Shown here one piece after another: positions 22,960-34,482 of a stretch of 64,000 bases of DNA; position 1 is the first letter of the stretch, and every line of letters starts with the position of its first letter. The DNA is from Cricetomys ansorgei. Its lineage: Eukaryota > Chordata > Mammalia > Rodentia > Nesomyidae. The DNA lies in assembly GCA_026225945.1 (NCBI GenBank), contig JAMJFZ010000818.1, forward strand, positions 5,726,001-5,790,000. Reading direction: 5' to 3'. Under the pieces are notes generated by a model. That model was not told the DNA's origin and searched no databases. It worked only from the letters and a program-made list of their open reading frames with translations. The translations under genes and the position numbers were made by a program.

Positions 22960-23050
22960 TCCTGTGCACACATGCTCTTCCATGCTTGTACTTGTGTAGG
23001 GACCAGAGGCTGATGTCAGGTGCTCCTCCCCCTCTCTCTCTCCATCCTAG
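22960..23050 (-). mobile_element. possible RSINE1/B3 3' fragment, antisense
   Basis: GTAGGGACCAGAGGCTGATG followed by TCAGGTGCTCCTCCCC resembles the reversed 3' portion of RSINE1. Short and weak. Confidence 0.4.
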
Positions 23051-23414
23051 TCTTTAAGACTGAGTGTGTAATAGTACGCTGCTATGGCAGCTCAGCAAGG
23101 AAGACAAGGAGGTATTTTTCTTATGTGCAAGCCCTGCTAGACCTCAGCAGAGGGAACCACCATCCTGGACAGTGCCATGGACAGTGGAACCATGAGCATC
23201 TGAACTCAGGTGTGTTTATTGATTCGGCACTCCTCAGGTGCAGATCATAAGCAATCAACTTCCCTCAAAGAAATCCAACACCTGCAGACAATACAAAATC
23301 CCAGGGCCTATGCATCCCTTCTTCCAACAGTGCACAAAAACAATTATTTTAAACACAACTAAGCATAAACTTCCACAACAACAGAGTTTCTCACTGAACC
23401 AAGTGCTCACCACT
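23051..23414. other. unique sequence
   Basis: No gene or repeat recognised. Confidence 0.45.
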
Positions 23415-23600
23415 TACTTAGGCTAGGCTGGCTGGCCAGCAAGCCTCTGGGAACTTGCCTGACTCTGTGTTGTCAGCCTCTGGATTACAGACATGCATTG
23501 CTATGCCTTGGTTATACACGGGTGTTTGGGATCCAAACTCAAGGGCCTCATGCCTGTATAACAAGCACTTCACCCCTGGGCTATTATTCAAGCACCCTCC
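23415..23600 (-). mobile_element. RSINE1/B4-type SINE, antisense
   Basis: AGGCTGGCTGGCCAGCAAGC, TGGATTACAGACATGCATTG, TGGGATCCAAACTCAAGGGC and TAACAAGCACTTCACCCCTG are the reversed RSINE1 body and head. The overlapping 76-89-codon frames are its shadows. Confidence 0.85.
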
Positions 23601-24489
23601 TTCCTGTCTGTTTTTCTTACCTCTTAATGTTCTCACACAAGTTATCACTCTTATTCTGCACAGTGTGGAAATGTGCAGAACAACAGTCTGTTAACTGTCT
23701 TTTACAACTCCTTCCATGGTTAGCTTTGGTTAGATGCCCTTCGAGATACGTGCTGGCAACCCTGTAGTGCTCCAAATACACCAGTTCTCCTAGCTGAGCC
23801 CAGGCAAAACCATATACACCTGCTCCTTAATCTGGTGGGGGACACCTGAGATAGCCAATGCAGTTCAAGCTTTTACAAGCTAAATAGACACACTTGCACG
23901 TGAAGACACCTTCACTGCACCAGACAGGCATATGACAGCATCAGCATCAAAGATACAGGCTGCTCCATCAGCCTCAGTCTTGAGGGACTTCAAAAAGCAG
24001 AGATCCTTTGCCCAATCTACACTCCACTTGAACCTCAAGCATGAGACGAATCTGTTTTGTGCCTCTTAGGTTTTCTGATGATGACCACTATAGTATCACC
24101 TAGATTCTCTGAATTTTCAGGCTGTAATTCCTAAAACTGACTGTATCCACAGAGGAACAGGAAGCCAGAGGATATGTCAACATTTCTGTTGAACTTCTAG
24201 AGGTTTAAATGCATAACCCAGGAGCAGCTGCCCAGAGAACATTAGCAGATCAACAGCATATTTCCCAACTGAGGGCAAGAAACACCCAGCGACAGTCCAT
24301 ACCCCATGTTTAAGCACAACCAGGACCAAACTATATGGCCAGATTCTTAATGCAATAGTCTCTGTCCACCTATATCGCTTTCAAGGGTTCTGGAGCCCAC
24401 CCTACACTGCCCTGAAGGGTGCTGGAGACTTTCAGTGCCTGAACCCCCACTTCCCCCACTCCGCTTATTCAAATGGAATGTTTCTTCGC
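23601..24489. other. unique sequence, no gene seen
   Basis: A short local repeat (gttctggagcccaccctacac / gtgctggagactttc) at 24388-24440 is the only structure seen. Confidence 0.45.
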
Positions 24490-24960
24490 TAAACTAAGTT
24501 GCACGGAGGAAAAAAAATGCCTTTTAAATTATTTTGGCAGTTATAAACTGTTGGGAACCAGGATGGATACATACAGTCTTTAGAAAGTGAAAGATTCTTA
24601 CAGAACTATCCCAGAAAATTTATAAGCAGTCAAGCGTGTCTCCGCAGGCATTTAAAGATGAAATTGATGCTATAAAGGCCAGAGAGTCAAAAGCATTTAC
24701 CAAAGAAAAAGCCTTTGGCCAAGGATAATACAATTTATGAGGAAAATAATTCAAATATGAAAACTATCCAATTGTTATGGTTGGGGAATGAATTAAACAA
24801 GCTGAACAGTAGCATAGACGGTTACTAATAATAATCTATAAGTAACAAAATGATCATCGCTCAAAAGCGAAGCATGTCTTCATGGTAAAAACAGTTTACA
24901 TAACTCAGAACGCTGTTGTTGAGTTTATCATAAAGTGAGCAGCAAGTGGGTCTTTTAACG
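24490..24960. other. repeat-free AT-rich block, candidate non-coding element
   Basis: No repeat family recognised; moderately AT-rich and not low-complexity, for example TTTAAATTATTTTGGCAG and GCATTTACCAAAGAAAAAGC. No frame of useful length. Conservation cannot be judged from one sequence. Confidence 0.35.
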
Positions 24961-25910
24961 TCATTTAGAAGCTAATGTGCTCAGATCATCCTCGAATACA
25001 GGACACACTGGAAGTGAAGTCCGGGCAACTCCTGTCCATGGCCGCAAGCATGCTCCACACAAAGCCAGTGCTCTCCTGCCTACCAGCATGCTGAAGGCTA
25101 GAAGGAAGTAGGCACATGTTGTATCTTTCTTGACCAGCCCCCAAGGAACCCTGTCACCTTCACTATCCACGACAAGAAGTGGCCTCTAGAAGGCTGTCAC
25201 CAACCAAATGCAGATCACAAGACAGCAACTCCCCAGTCCATGGCAGACAGGAGCAGCTGCTACTAGAGTACCTGGTACCTTGCTCTCTTCTCACTTCAGG
25301 GCAGTGATGATGTGCTCACAGAAAAGCAGATCATACCTGCAGCAGGGTGTGGCCTAGAGAACGGGGAACTTCTCCCACCCTGGTACTTCAGTTTTGTGGT
25401 TTTGCTTGCTGTAGGTAGGAACATTATTCACTTGGCATTAACACAGTGGGCTTGGGGATACCTGGGTAGCAACTTGGGAACACACAGAGAAACTGCTCAC
25501 CTCAGTTTCTCCAAGCCTGGTAAGGGCAACAGCGGTGGTGACTTTGCAGTGAAGGTGACCTGCAAAGTGTCTCTTGTCACCAGGTGCTGGCTGAAGGAGA
25601 AGAGGGGCCTTCAGCGAGGTCCTAATGGCCTCCTGTTTCCTGGTCCCCTTTTGAGGAAGCTTCTGAAGTGGGGTAAATCAGTTTCTACTGGCCTTCTCAG
25701 AAGTCTGACTTTGATGTTTTTTGTTTTTTCTCATTTCTCTAACTTGAAAAGAGGCCCTTTTTAAAACTCATGTAGTCTCTGAAGAACTTTCTAGTAACCT
25801 AAGGGGGAAAAAAAACAAACTACCTCACAGCTTCTTAGGGACTTATAGTACAGACAATAGGTACTTTAAGGTATTTCCATAAACTGAGGTTTCTCTTAAT
25901 ACTGTTAAAT
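24961..25910. other. GC-richer unique sequence; 150-codon frame of chance length
   Basis: A plus-strand ATG frame spans 25312-25764 (150 codons). I recognise no family, catalytic motif or signal. With six frames over 64 kb, about one or a few frames of this length are expected without selection, so I do not call a gene. Confidence 0.5.
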
Positions 25911-25937
25911 TGTGTGTGTGTGTGTGTGTGTGTGTGA
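25911..25937. repeat. (TG)n microsatellite
   Basis: About 13 uninterrupted TG units directly abutting the 3' end of an antisense RSINE1. Confidence 0.95.
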
Positions 25938-26238
25938 TACATACATGTGAGTATGCATGTTTGCATGTGCCCACAGAGGCCTGAAGTTGGCACTGGGTTT
26001 CTTTCTCGATCACTGTGTTTTATTCATTGAAAGAGTCTCTCACTGGACCTGGACCTCAACAATTTTGGCTAGTTTAGCTACCCACCTTTCCCTGGGATCC
26101 ATTGTCTCTGCTTCCCTACTGGTGTTACAGGCACATGCCACTTCCGATTGGCTTTTATGCAGGTCCTAGGGATCCAAAATCTGGTCCTCACTCCAGTGTG
26201 GCTAGTATATCATTCACGGAGTCATCTTTCTAGTCCCT
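25938..26238 (-). mobile_element. RSINE1 SINE, antisense, near full length
   Basis: CCACAGAGGCCTGAAGTTGG, GAAAGAGTCTCTCACTGGAC, CTGGTGTTACAGGCACATGC, AGGTCCTAGGGATCCAAAAT and a head ending GTCATCTTTCTAGTCCC follow the reversed RSINE1. The TG repeat to the left corresponds to its CA-rich tail. Confidence 0.9.
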
Positions 26239-26744
26239 TGTTAAGTACTTTTAATTAATGAAAATACGAATGTATAAGCACCTCAAATGCTAGCCTACCA
26301 TATGCCAGCAGGGGAAACAGTTGAGCATGTAGAGTCTCCTATTCAGCCACAAGCCAGGACGTTTCTCTGAGAGATGTGGGCTCTGTGTAGAGCAGAAAGG
26401 AGAGGTAGTGCTGGTAGGGGCAGCCTGCATGAAGCAAAGGACCACAGTCAAAGTCTTCGACAGGAAGTCACCGAGAAGGAGCTTTCAGACTCTCTGTGAC
26501 CTTTACAACATCGCTATTGGGGTGGATGGCCATGTCCTAAGTTGCAATATCTTAAGCTGTCACAGTCGTTAGATCTGAGGTCTGTTTTCCCCCAGGGTAC
26601 ACCTAACTCTGCAATGCCTGGGCTTTGGCATAGTGAGTAACCATCTGTCAATCTTAGTACAAATGCTTACAACTTGGGTTTATGTTTGGTTTCTTATTCT
26701 GTGTTAAATGCATTTATTTTATTTTTAATATATTAAGGATTTAA

Positions 26745-26745
<1 letters not shown>
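26239..26745. other. unique sequence
   Basis: No gene or repeat recognised. Confidence 0.5.

Positions 26746-26794
<49 letters not shown>
26746..26794. repeat. (TG)n microsatellite
   Basis: About 24 uninterrupted TG units, the longest pure dinucleotide run in the window, abutting an antisense B3. Confidence 0.96.
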
Positions 26795-26797
<3 letters not shown>

Positions 26798-26915
26798 GGG
26801 AGTTTGTGAGTTATGGGAGCTTGTGAGTTTCCAGATGTGGGTGCTGGGAACCCAACTTATGTCCTCTGTAAGAGTAGCAAGTGTTTAACTGCTGAGCTAT
26901 CTCTGCAGCCCTTGA
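26795..26915 (-). mobile_element. B3/B2-type SINE, antisense, 3'-truncated or expanded tail
   Basis: TGGGTGCTGGGAACCCAACT, GTCCTCTGTAAGAGTAGCAA and AACTGCTGAGCTATCTCTGC are the reversed B3 body and head. A short duplication (GTTATGGGAG/GTTATGGGAG) sits at the junction with the TG repeat. Confidence 0.88.
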
Positions 26916-27308
26916 TATTAAATTTTTAAAGCAGTGCAAAATATCTTAAAATACAATAAGATAGTGTTGTAATTAGTTTACAAAGGCTAAACTACGTATC
27001 TAGACTTTAATCAAAGACACTATTGTACTTCTTTGTTTGAGTTACATAATAACGACATGCAAGGACATTTATTTTTTAACTCTATTAAGCCTAATAATCT
27101 TTTAATCACACATCGAGTTAATACTTTTTGCCTAAATCATACACTGGGTGATGCCCATCTTAGTAGATGGATTTAACCAAATTTAGCAGCCATTTTTTTA
27201 AAAGCTAACATATGTTAGATATATTCCTAAATGCAGACAAAGGGCATAGACTTTTGGAAGTTCAGTTTTGTGGAAGAGAAAAGTAAACATCAAAAATACC
27301 AATAATGG
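26916..27308. other. unique AT-rich sequence
   Basis: No gene or repeat recognised. Confidence 0.5.
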
Positions 27309-27610
27309 ATATGGAGAGACAGCTCAGTTAACAAAGTGCTTGTCACGAAAGCATGAGGGAGAACTGAGTTTGGATCCCAAGCACTCACACAAATTCTGGG
27401 TGTAGCTGTGTGCATCTGTGACCTCAGAACTGGGAGAGGGAAGACATGTGGCTCCCTGGATGACCTACCAACCTCGCAAAGATGAGAGACCTGCCTCCAA
27501 AAATGCAGTGGAGAGTTTCCAAAGGAGACACTTGACTTTGACCTCTGCCTTCCACACGCCTGCACACATGTGTGAATAGACACATGAATATATACACATT
27601 TATGCGTGAC
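27309..27610 (+). mobile_element. RSINE1 SINE
   Basis: ATGGAGAGACAGCTCAGTTA, CACGAAAGCATGAGGGAGAA, GGATCCCAAGCACTCACACA, GCATCTGTGACCTCAGAACT and GACTTTGACCTCTGCCTTCC give the RSINE1 order from head to tail. Frames of 108 and 120 codons on the other strand are shadows. Confidence 0.9.
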
Positions 27611-28423
27611 ACACATATGTCATGTATACATGTATACTTTGGTAAGTATTTCATCCATGATATATGCAAAGTATAAAGGGAAGAATGACAAAGAGAGAGG
27701 ATAGAGGGCCAAAGGATGGGGGATGGATGCCACATTCCAAGCATAGGCAAACACTTGAGAAGAGGTATGAAGGCAAGCAACTGCACAGAAAGTTCAATGG
27801 CTCAGAGACTCCCCTACTCTAACATAGCAGTAAGAACAAATCATCTGCACTGCTTTGGGCATATGGGAGTACAGGGGTAGGACACAGTGAGTGGCTTGTG
27901 TCTGTTCTACTAGACAACTTCTAACTCCGTGAAACAGAGTTATTTATAACTGATTACAAGCTTTCAACAAGTATCATACAAACAAAACACTCTACACATC
28001 CAAGGCTTCATTCTATAGGACAGACTTAGTTACCACCAAGGATACACATTGTTCAATTTTTTAACTTAAAATGCATACCTCACCCAACAAACAAAATCCA
28101 GTTAAACGGAAACAATTTTGTCAAATGTTTGAGAGACTTTGGAAGTCTGTTCTTTGGTAGTCAGCCTGACAGGAATCAGCCCTGGGATTGTAACTGGGCT
28201 TCCCTCCAGTAAAACAAAAGCCTCTGGAATGGGATCTGCTGTCATAACTTCCGCCTGACAGACGAGACAAGTCTGCTCTATCATGTAGAAGACCTAAAAA
28301 TAGTGATTTCTTACAGCTTCTGGTAAATTCTTTGCAAACTTCCCAGTACCTCTTTAAGGAATTTTATTATAGATACAAGTATGATGGTTCTCAAGAAAAA
28401 TAGTAATAATCCTAACGTTGGGT
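27611..28423. other. unique sequence, no gene seen
   Basis: No gene or repeat recognised. Confidence 0.5.
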
Positions 28424-28637
28424 TAGGTTTGTAGCTCAGTTGGTAGTGTGTTTGCTTGGAAGCAGGAAGCCCTAGGTTCCATCTCAAGTGCCTCATGAAC
28501 CAGGAGTGATAGAGCATGACAGTGATTCTAGAACTCAGGAGGATGAGGGAAGAGGACCAGAAGGTCAACATCATCCTAGGCTACACAGTGAGTTCAATGC
28601 TAGCCTGGGCTACATGAGACTCGGTCTCAAAAAAAAT
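28424..28637 (+). mobile_element. B4 SINE, complete dimer
   Basis: ID-like head TTTGTAGCTCAGTTGGTAGT with B box GGTTCCATCTC, then a B1-like unit (TGATTCTAGAACTCAGGAGG, GGCTACACAGTGAGTTCAAT, CTGGGCTACATGAGACTCGG) and an A tail. A complete and clear ID-B1 fusion. Confidence 0.92.
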
Positions 28638-29789
28638 TAATAATTACATATGAGCTAGACTCCTGTCTTTCCAGAGTCTTAAGATAAAAAGTTTCAAAAA
28701 CATAAGTTTGGACGCAAAGATGCATGAATGGCAGTGTGGACCCTGCCCAATGGCAGCTGGGAACCAAGTACATCGGGCAGCTGGGAACCAGGTACAAGAT
28801 GTGCATTGCCCTTGCATTTACGAGACTCACCAGGGACTTGAGTTTTCCTGGCCTCTGCACAGCATACATCATAGCAGACATCCATCAACGCTGTCTGCAG
28901 CTCCCAAATGCCTGTCAGACTCAGACCCACTGCTCTCTCTGAGATCTTAAACTTTTCTCCTTCATCTTAGAGGAAGATTTTTTTTTCTTTCATCTGTCCC
29001 TTAAACAAAGGTTTCCTGTGTCCAGGAAACCTCTATTTGTTTTGTCTCTCAAAAAAAGCCACGGTGTGGGTCAGTCTGCTGAACAAATCTATTTGTATGT
29101 ACATTCTCTTTGTGCTCAAAAGCATCATAAATTAGAGTTTTAAAATTGGGAAATTTCATATCACTCTCCAATATCTTGTTTAAATCTGAAGGGGGAGTGG
29201 CTTGTGGTACTGTGACTACAGCTGAGCAGCAAAGGCCCCAGGAAGCAAGACGTGTGTCTTCCACTCTGCTACTCTTAGTCGCCACACTGAGGCCAGATTC
29301 CAGTGCCATTCATCATCTGGGAATGGGCGCCTGTCATTCATCTTTTTCAGTCTTGTGTGCGTTGAGTTGGTGAGTCGTGAAATGTATGCAGTAACTCTTC
29401 CTAATCTCACTTGCTCCCACACCACCTCGACGCGCATGATTGCCATGGTGATGGCTGCCTTGTTCAGTCATTCATCCTACATCCACTCATATTGCATGCT
29501 GGGAGTTATATCAGGGGCCTAAGGACAAGGAGATGTGGCCCTGCGCCGAAGAGAGTCCGGCAAGTCCACCGATTGCCACTGACCTCTGACCAGAGGCTTG
29601 GAGAAGGGATCTCTTGCCTGGAGGATGCTCTAAAGCCGGCACACACGACACTGATCCAGCCCGAAACTCCTTCAGCCTACCAATCACTCTTCTCTCACCC
29701 TGCCCAGAGAAGAAAGGCGAGACTCTATAGCCCTTCTTTCAGTTTTCCCCTGAGATTCCACAGAGACGGTTAGATAATCATTTTGTTTT
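28638..29789. other. unique sequence with a small tandem duplication
   Basis: A 24-bp-period duplication (GGCAGCTGGGAACCAAGTAC and GGCAGCTGGGAACCAGGTAC) lies at 28752-28795. The 120-codon plus frame at 29411-29773 matches nothing I know. Confidence 0.5.
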
Positions 29790-29960
29790 CTTTTTTGTTT
29801 CCTGTGTTCCAGGCTGACCTCAAATTCACTAAATGACCAAGGAATACCTTGGCCTACTGATCATCCTGCCTCCACCTCCTAAGTGCTAGGGTTGTAGGTA
29901 TATGCTACTGGAAGCTGGACCCAGGACTTTATGAATACTAGCTAACTCTATCAACCAAGG
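29790..29960 (-). mobile_element. B4 SINE, antisense
   Basis: Reversed B1-like part (CCAGGCTGACCTCAAATTCA, CTAAGTGCTAGGGTTGTAGG) followed by a reversed ID head (GGACCCAGGACTTTATGAAT, ACTCTATCAACCAAGG). Confidence 0.8.
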
Positions 29961-29961
29961 T

Positions 29962-29997
29962 ATGTAAATATATATATATATATATATATATTTACAT
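29962..29997. repeat. (TA)n palindrome
   Basis: A 36-bp perfect palindrome: ATGTAAA, eleven TA units, then TTTACAT. It abuts the head end of the antisense B4. Confidence 0.95.
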
Positions 29998-30346
29998 CTT
30001 TGAAGGAATGTTAAAACATAAATACCAAGTGTGTAAAGTATTCCCAGTCATCTTTTGGTTTTTAATAAACTCAAGTATGAGGGTTCTGCAAGCTGCTACA
30101 ATAAATTTCCATCAGGATTTTTTTTTTTTTTTTTTTGGTCTTCATAATGGTGGAAGGAATACTGAACTAGTCAATGGCAGGCAGGATTGATGCAGCTCAG
30201 GGCAGGTGATACTGGTTTAAGAGAGGAACAAGAATAGAAAGGAGAATCCAGCAAACAGTTTGCAAGGAAATTCCTTATGCCTCCTGTGCCTAAACTATCC
30301 ATTCAAGCAGCAGTCTAAATGTTCTACATTATGTGTGCCTTGCTTT
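29998..30346. other. unique sequence with T18-class run
   Basis: A poly-T run of about 18 at 30119-30136 could be the tail of a lost antisense retroposon, but no body is recognisable beside it. Confidence 0.45.
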
Positions 30347-30752
30347 TGCAGTCTTAGTTATGATTTCCATTGCCAAAATGAAACACTACGACCAAAGCAA
30401 CTTGGGGAGGAAAGGGTTTATTTTGTTTACATTTTCCCATAGCAGTCAATCATAAGAGCAAGTCAGGGCAGGAAGCTGGAGGTGGGAGTTGATGCAGTGG
30501 CCATGCAGGAGTGATGCTTACTAGCTTGCTCCTCATCCCTTGCTAAGTCTGCTTTCTTCGACACCCCAGGACCACCTGGTCAGGAGTGGCACTACCCACA
30601 GTGGGTAGGACAATCCCACATCAGTCACTAATTATGAAAATGGCCCACAGACTCACCCACAGGTGAATCTTATGGAGGCATTTTCTCACTTGAGAGTCTC
30701 TCTTCCCAAATGACTCTAGCTCATATCAAGATGACATAAAGGAGCCAACACA
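30347..30752 (-). mobile_element. ORR1 LTR (ERVL-MaLR), antisense
   Basis: Reversed ORR1: CAAAATGAAACACTACGACC, AACTTGGGGAGGAAAGGGTT, CAGGACCACCTGGTCAGGAG, CAGTCACTAATTATGAAAAT, CAAATGACTCTAGCTCATAT, ending with CAACACA. Near full length; no clear target duplication. Confidence 0.9.
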
Positions 30753-31184
30753 ACCTCAGTGGCCCATAAAATGCTACCCAGGCTCTAAAGTGCAGTTTTC
30801 TTGCTCTAACCTGAGTGGAACCCTCCATGCCTGTGGTCCTATGGATGGGGTGGGGAGTGATAACTGAAGACACCTAAAAGGTGTCTAAAAAGACGCCCAG
30901 AGACCACACCGCTTCTCTAGCTACTACATGTAAAGGAATAAAATGTGAATTCCTCAGGAGACACCCAGGGTCCTTCACAGCCCAGATCAACTACAACCCT
31001 TTCCAGGTAAGAGCAAGTCTACTTACAGGGAATTAAGAAGGGTGATGCACCAGTTGTCAGGGTGACGGGAAGAGGCTTCTGGTCAAAACGACATTTATTG
31101 ATTAAAAATGCAGAAGTATTTCCAGACCTTCCTCACAATTAATATAAGGGAATTTATCAATGCAGTCTATTTAATTTTAGAACT
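30753..31184. other. unique sequence
   Basis: No gene or repeat recognised. Confidence 0.45.
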
Positions 31185-31412
31185 TTTTTTTCATTGAGGC
31201 AAGGTCTCTCGCAATCCAGAATAGCCTCAAACTCATCCCCATAAGTGGGGATGACACCCTAATCTCTTGACTGCCCTGTCTATACAAACTCTACATCCCT
31301 GTGCAAGGGTTACAGGAGTGTACCACCATGTCAGGTTCATGTGGCTGGGAATGAACCCATGGCTTCCTGAATACAACAAGAACTCTACCAACTGAGCCAC
31401 AGCTCAGCTCCT
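31185..31412 (-). mobile_element. B4 SINE, antisense
   Basis: T run, GAGGCAAGGTCTCTCGCAAT, GGTTACAGGAGTGTACCACC (reversed B1-like), then GGGAATGAACCCATGGCTTC and CTACCAACTGAGCCACAGCT (reversed ID head). Confidence 0.9.
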
Positions 31413-32375
31413 AGGATTTTCTTTGAAGAGTAAAAGATACACAGGAGACTGCAGCCTGGCAGCCTGAGTCGTTACAGTGGGGGGAAGTGCCACAGACTAC
31501 AGTCACAGCTGACTCCAAAAAGCATGATGCTCCAGAGCCAGCAGGGAGGGAAACAAACAGCCAAGTTGACTTAAGACGTTTACCCCATCCGTCCAGACCC
31601 AAGACTGGGACTGGAAAGGAGGCTCAGTCACTGCTGTGAGAATGATGGTCCTCAGACCAGCCAGAGACTGCCCCGCACTTCTCCCCATTACAGACTCCTC
31701 AGACCAACTCCACAGAGTGGGGGTTCCAGATCAGCCATGCCCATGACCAGGGACAATGTGGATCCTGACATGTTCACCCCAACCAGACCCCTGGCAACTG
31801 GCAACAACATTGTCACCCTTGAAGCAGCGGATCAGACAGATCTATGGCAAATCTAACATCTCCAAGATCCTTGTACCTCTAGGGCTCAGAGTCAGCAAGC
31901 TGTGGTGACTTAGTCACTGGGGTATCTTCATCAACATCTGAGCAAGAAAAACTTGAGATTGTGTCTAGGGAGGGAGCAACAAATTTGTCCCACTTGACAT
32001 GACACTGAATTGAGACACACTCACAGAAGGAACAAGATGCAGGTCCCTCAGCAGGACACCCAATGAACTTCACCCTCACATCCATCTCTTCCCGGCTTCT
32101 ATCCATCAGGAGCCGCCTCCCCCCACCCCGGATGCAGCATGCTAGAACTCAGGACTACAGCTAGGACCCACACAGACCCAAGACTCCTCTCTTCTTTCCC
32201 GACTCTGTGACTTTGAACCAGCTGCTTAAACATTAAGTCAAACACATGAGAAGGGCATGTCAAAGTCCACAGTGAAGCCACAGAGACAGCGACACAGGTT
32301 TACGAGTTTATGTGAGGTGTGGCTTCATTAGCAGGACACTCTACACACGAGAGATGAATCCAGGGTGACGGCACC
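31413..32375. other. GC-richer unique block with coding-like minus frame, unrecognised
   Basis: No repeat recognised. A 75-codon minus-strand frame (31879-32106) has ordinary protein-like composition rich in Asp, Ser and Thr at its C-terminal end, with several Cys earlier. I do not recognise it, and there are no evident splice partners. It could be an exon relic, a pseudogene fragment or chance. Confidence 0.35.
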
Positions 32376-32545
32376 TCAGTGATTGCCAGGGTGGAGCAAG
32401 GAGACTGATTCCAAGTGGATTTGAGAAATTTTAAGGTAAGATGATTAGAGTGTTCTGTTTTGAAGGCAGTGGGCAAAAAAACTCATTATGGAGTATAGTT
32501 AAAATCTGTGTGTTTTATTGTATGTAAATTATACTTCAATTAAAA
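32376..32545 (+). mobile_element. ancient L1 (L1M-type) 3' UTR, sense
   Basis: GATTGCCAGGGTGGAGCAAG, GTGTTCTGTTTTGAAGGCAG, then GTAAATTATACTTCAATTAA and an A-rich tail follow the placental L1M 3' UTR ending. Confidence 0.7.
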
Positions 32546-32559
32546 AAATAAAGAGGCTG

Positions 32560-32860
32560 AGAAAAATAACAATAAAATATTTTAATGAGGTATAATTTAA
32601 TAGTCAATAAAGAATATGATTTTCTTATTCAATTAAGTAAGTACAGATTGATAGTTCCTTCATAACGGTACAGTACTTTCTATTAAAGTAGATTTTCCCC
32701 AACGAAATGCCACTTGTTTAAAAATATAAAATATGTGAAAAAGTAAATTCTTTTAAAAATCACTTCAAATCCACCACCTGATATGAACACTGCTAGTGTT
32801 TTACTTTATTGACTTCTGGATATTTTTCCACGCATAGATTTTGTTTTAAATCACCCTGCT
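32560..32860 (+). mobile_element. possible second ancient L1 3' UTR fragment
   Basis: GAGGTATAATTTAATAGTC and AAATCCACCACCTGATATGA with a later TATTTTTCCACGCATAG resemble an older L1 3' UTR. AT-rich and diverged, so tentative. Confidence 0.4.
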
Positions 32861-33377
32861 AACTCAAACATGCAGAGGGGAACATTAAGAATTAATTTAA
32901 AGGATAAAGAATTAAAACTTAAATTCCTAATTAATTTATAAGTTACAGCTACTAGACACGGACTGGAAACGTATGTTCAGGGTGTGCCGAATGACTTAAA
33001 GTCTTAGATGAGAGGAAAAGTGTGCACTGCAGATAGCTCCTGGGCTGACGACTGATGCGCACATACAGGCGCGCATGCGAGTTTGGGGCAGCTGCTGGCA
33101 CTGGGAACTACTGTTTCCTTAGTCTGCTCTGATGAGAGTGGAAGCAGACTTTCACTTTGCATAATAATGTCCAAATTTCTAACCACAGGTATGTGTGCAT
33201 TTTAATTATGTAAGCATACCAATACACACATTATATAAAGCATATACATTATTCACTAATTTGAAAAGAGAAACCTAAATAGATATATTTCGTCCTGCAG
33301 TAAGGGAATATTGTAAATGGAGAAAATCTAAGGGGTCACTTTGGCTCTTATCACTCAGAAAACGTTACACCAGATAT
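32861..33377. other. unique AT-rich sequence
   Basis: No gene or repeat recognised. Confidence 0.45.
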
Positions 33378-33442
33378 GTTAAAACACCTGTCTAAGGTCA
33401 CACAGCTGGCCAGTAGGGTAACCGAGTCTCCATGATGATCTA
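33378..33442 (-). mobile_element. MIR core, antisense
   Basis: CTAAGGTCACACAGCTGGCC followed by AGTAGGGTAACCGAGTC is the reversed MIR core (the reverse complement of GTGACCTTG). Confidence 0.75.
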
Positions 33443-34441
33443 AGTCTGCCCTCCATCCACACACACCTACCACAAGGTACCACAATTAAGTGTGGATGCC
33501 ATAAATTTATGAACACAACATTCAGCACTAAAGGAGCTAATTAGAAAAACATACAAGTTATTTTTAAATTAAGCCAACAAATCAAAGGGCCTATTTATAC
33601 CTACCACAGTTTTCCATTGTCTTGATGTAATAAAGAGCTACCCACACTTAACACAAGCACTCTAATGGAAATTAATGTACACCTTTCTTTTGTGAGCTTT
33701 GGCAGTTCTGGAATAGAGCAGTGCACTTTATTCATCTAAACTGCACTTCTCCTTACCATGCAAGGCCCTCAGCCCGCGTCAGGACCGTGATCATTACAGC
33801 ATTCAGCATTGTTCTTCCTAAACAAGCAGGTCTCTCTGTGTGCTGCCTGTTGACATTGTTACACTGGCTTAAAACATTTCAATTATTTTTATATGAAGTG
33901 GTTTTTCTACAAGTAATTTTATAGGAATGAAGAGCATGACCCATTATCCAACCTAATTAAGGACTAATAATGAAGACTCTCTTCGGGGTTCTCCACCAGA
34001 AGCGTAGCTCACATTCTACCAGAAGGAAGTGTATGCTATCTTTTTTCTTTAATAGAAACCAAATTTTCCCCTAAATCATTGTGAACTCTGGGGAAGAAAT
34101 TGCTATGCTGCTGAAAACAGAATCTTTGCTGTTCAAAAAGAGCGAGGACTCTGCCCAGTTCCTCCTCAAAACAGTGCGCCACCAGTGTAGAGAGATAAGG
34201 CCAATCTAACACCGAAGCAATTAGTGAGCTTCCAGAAGTGGCGAACTCTCAGTGACGGTTCCACACAACGGCTCAAACATCCTTAGCAGGAAAGACTTTC
34301 TTACGCTTCATACAAACGGCTTTTTAGTCGTGCGAGGCGACGCAGAAGGAGAGAAGCATCCCCAATACAGACAGTGGGAGGAGTCACCAAGAAAGGTCTT
34401 CGTCATGTTAAAACTCTTTTTTATTTGTTTATCTGTTTCTC
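33443..34441. other. unique sequence, no gene seen
   Basis: No repeat recognised. The 144-codon frame at 34252-34686 runs through the TG repeat and a B3 and is not a gene. Confidence 0.5.
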
Positions 34442-34482
34442 TGTGTGTGTGTGTGTATGTGTGTGTGTGTGGGTGGGTGTGT
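34442..34482. repeat. (TG)n microsatellite, impure
   Basis: TG units with one TA and two GGGT interruptions, abutting an antisense B3. Confidence 0.94.

Noticed and set aside
25312..25764. 150-codon plus-strand frame
   Set aside because: No motif or family recognised, and one or a few frames of this length are expected by chance in six frames of 64 kb.
30119..30136. poly-T run as the tail of an antisense retroposed gene copy
   Set aside because: No recognisable gene body or target duplication lies beside it.
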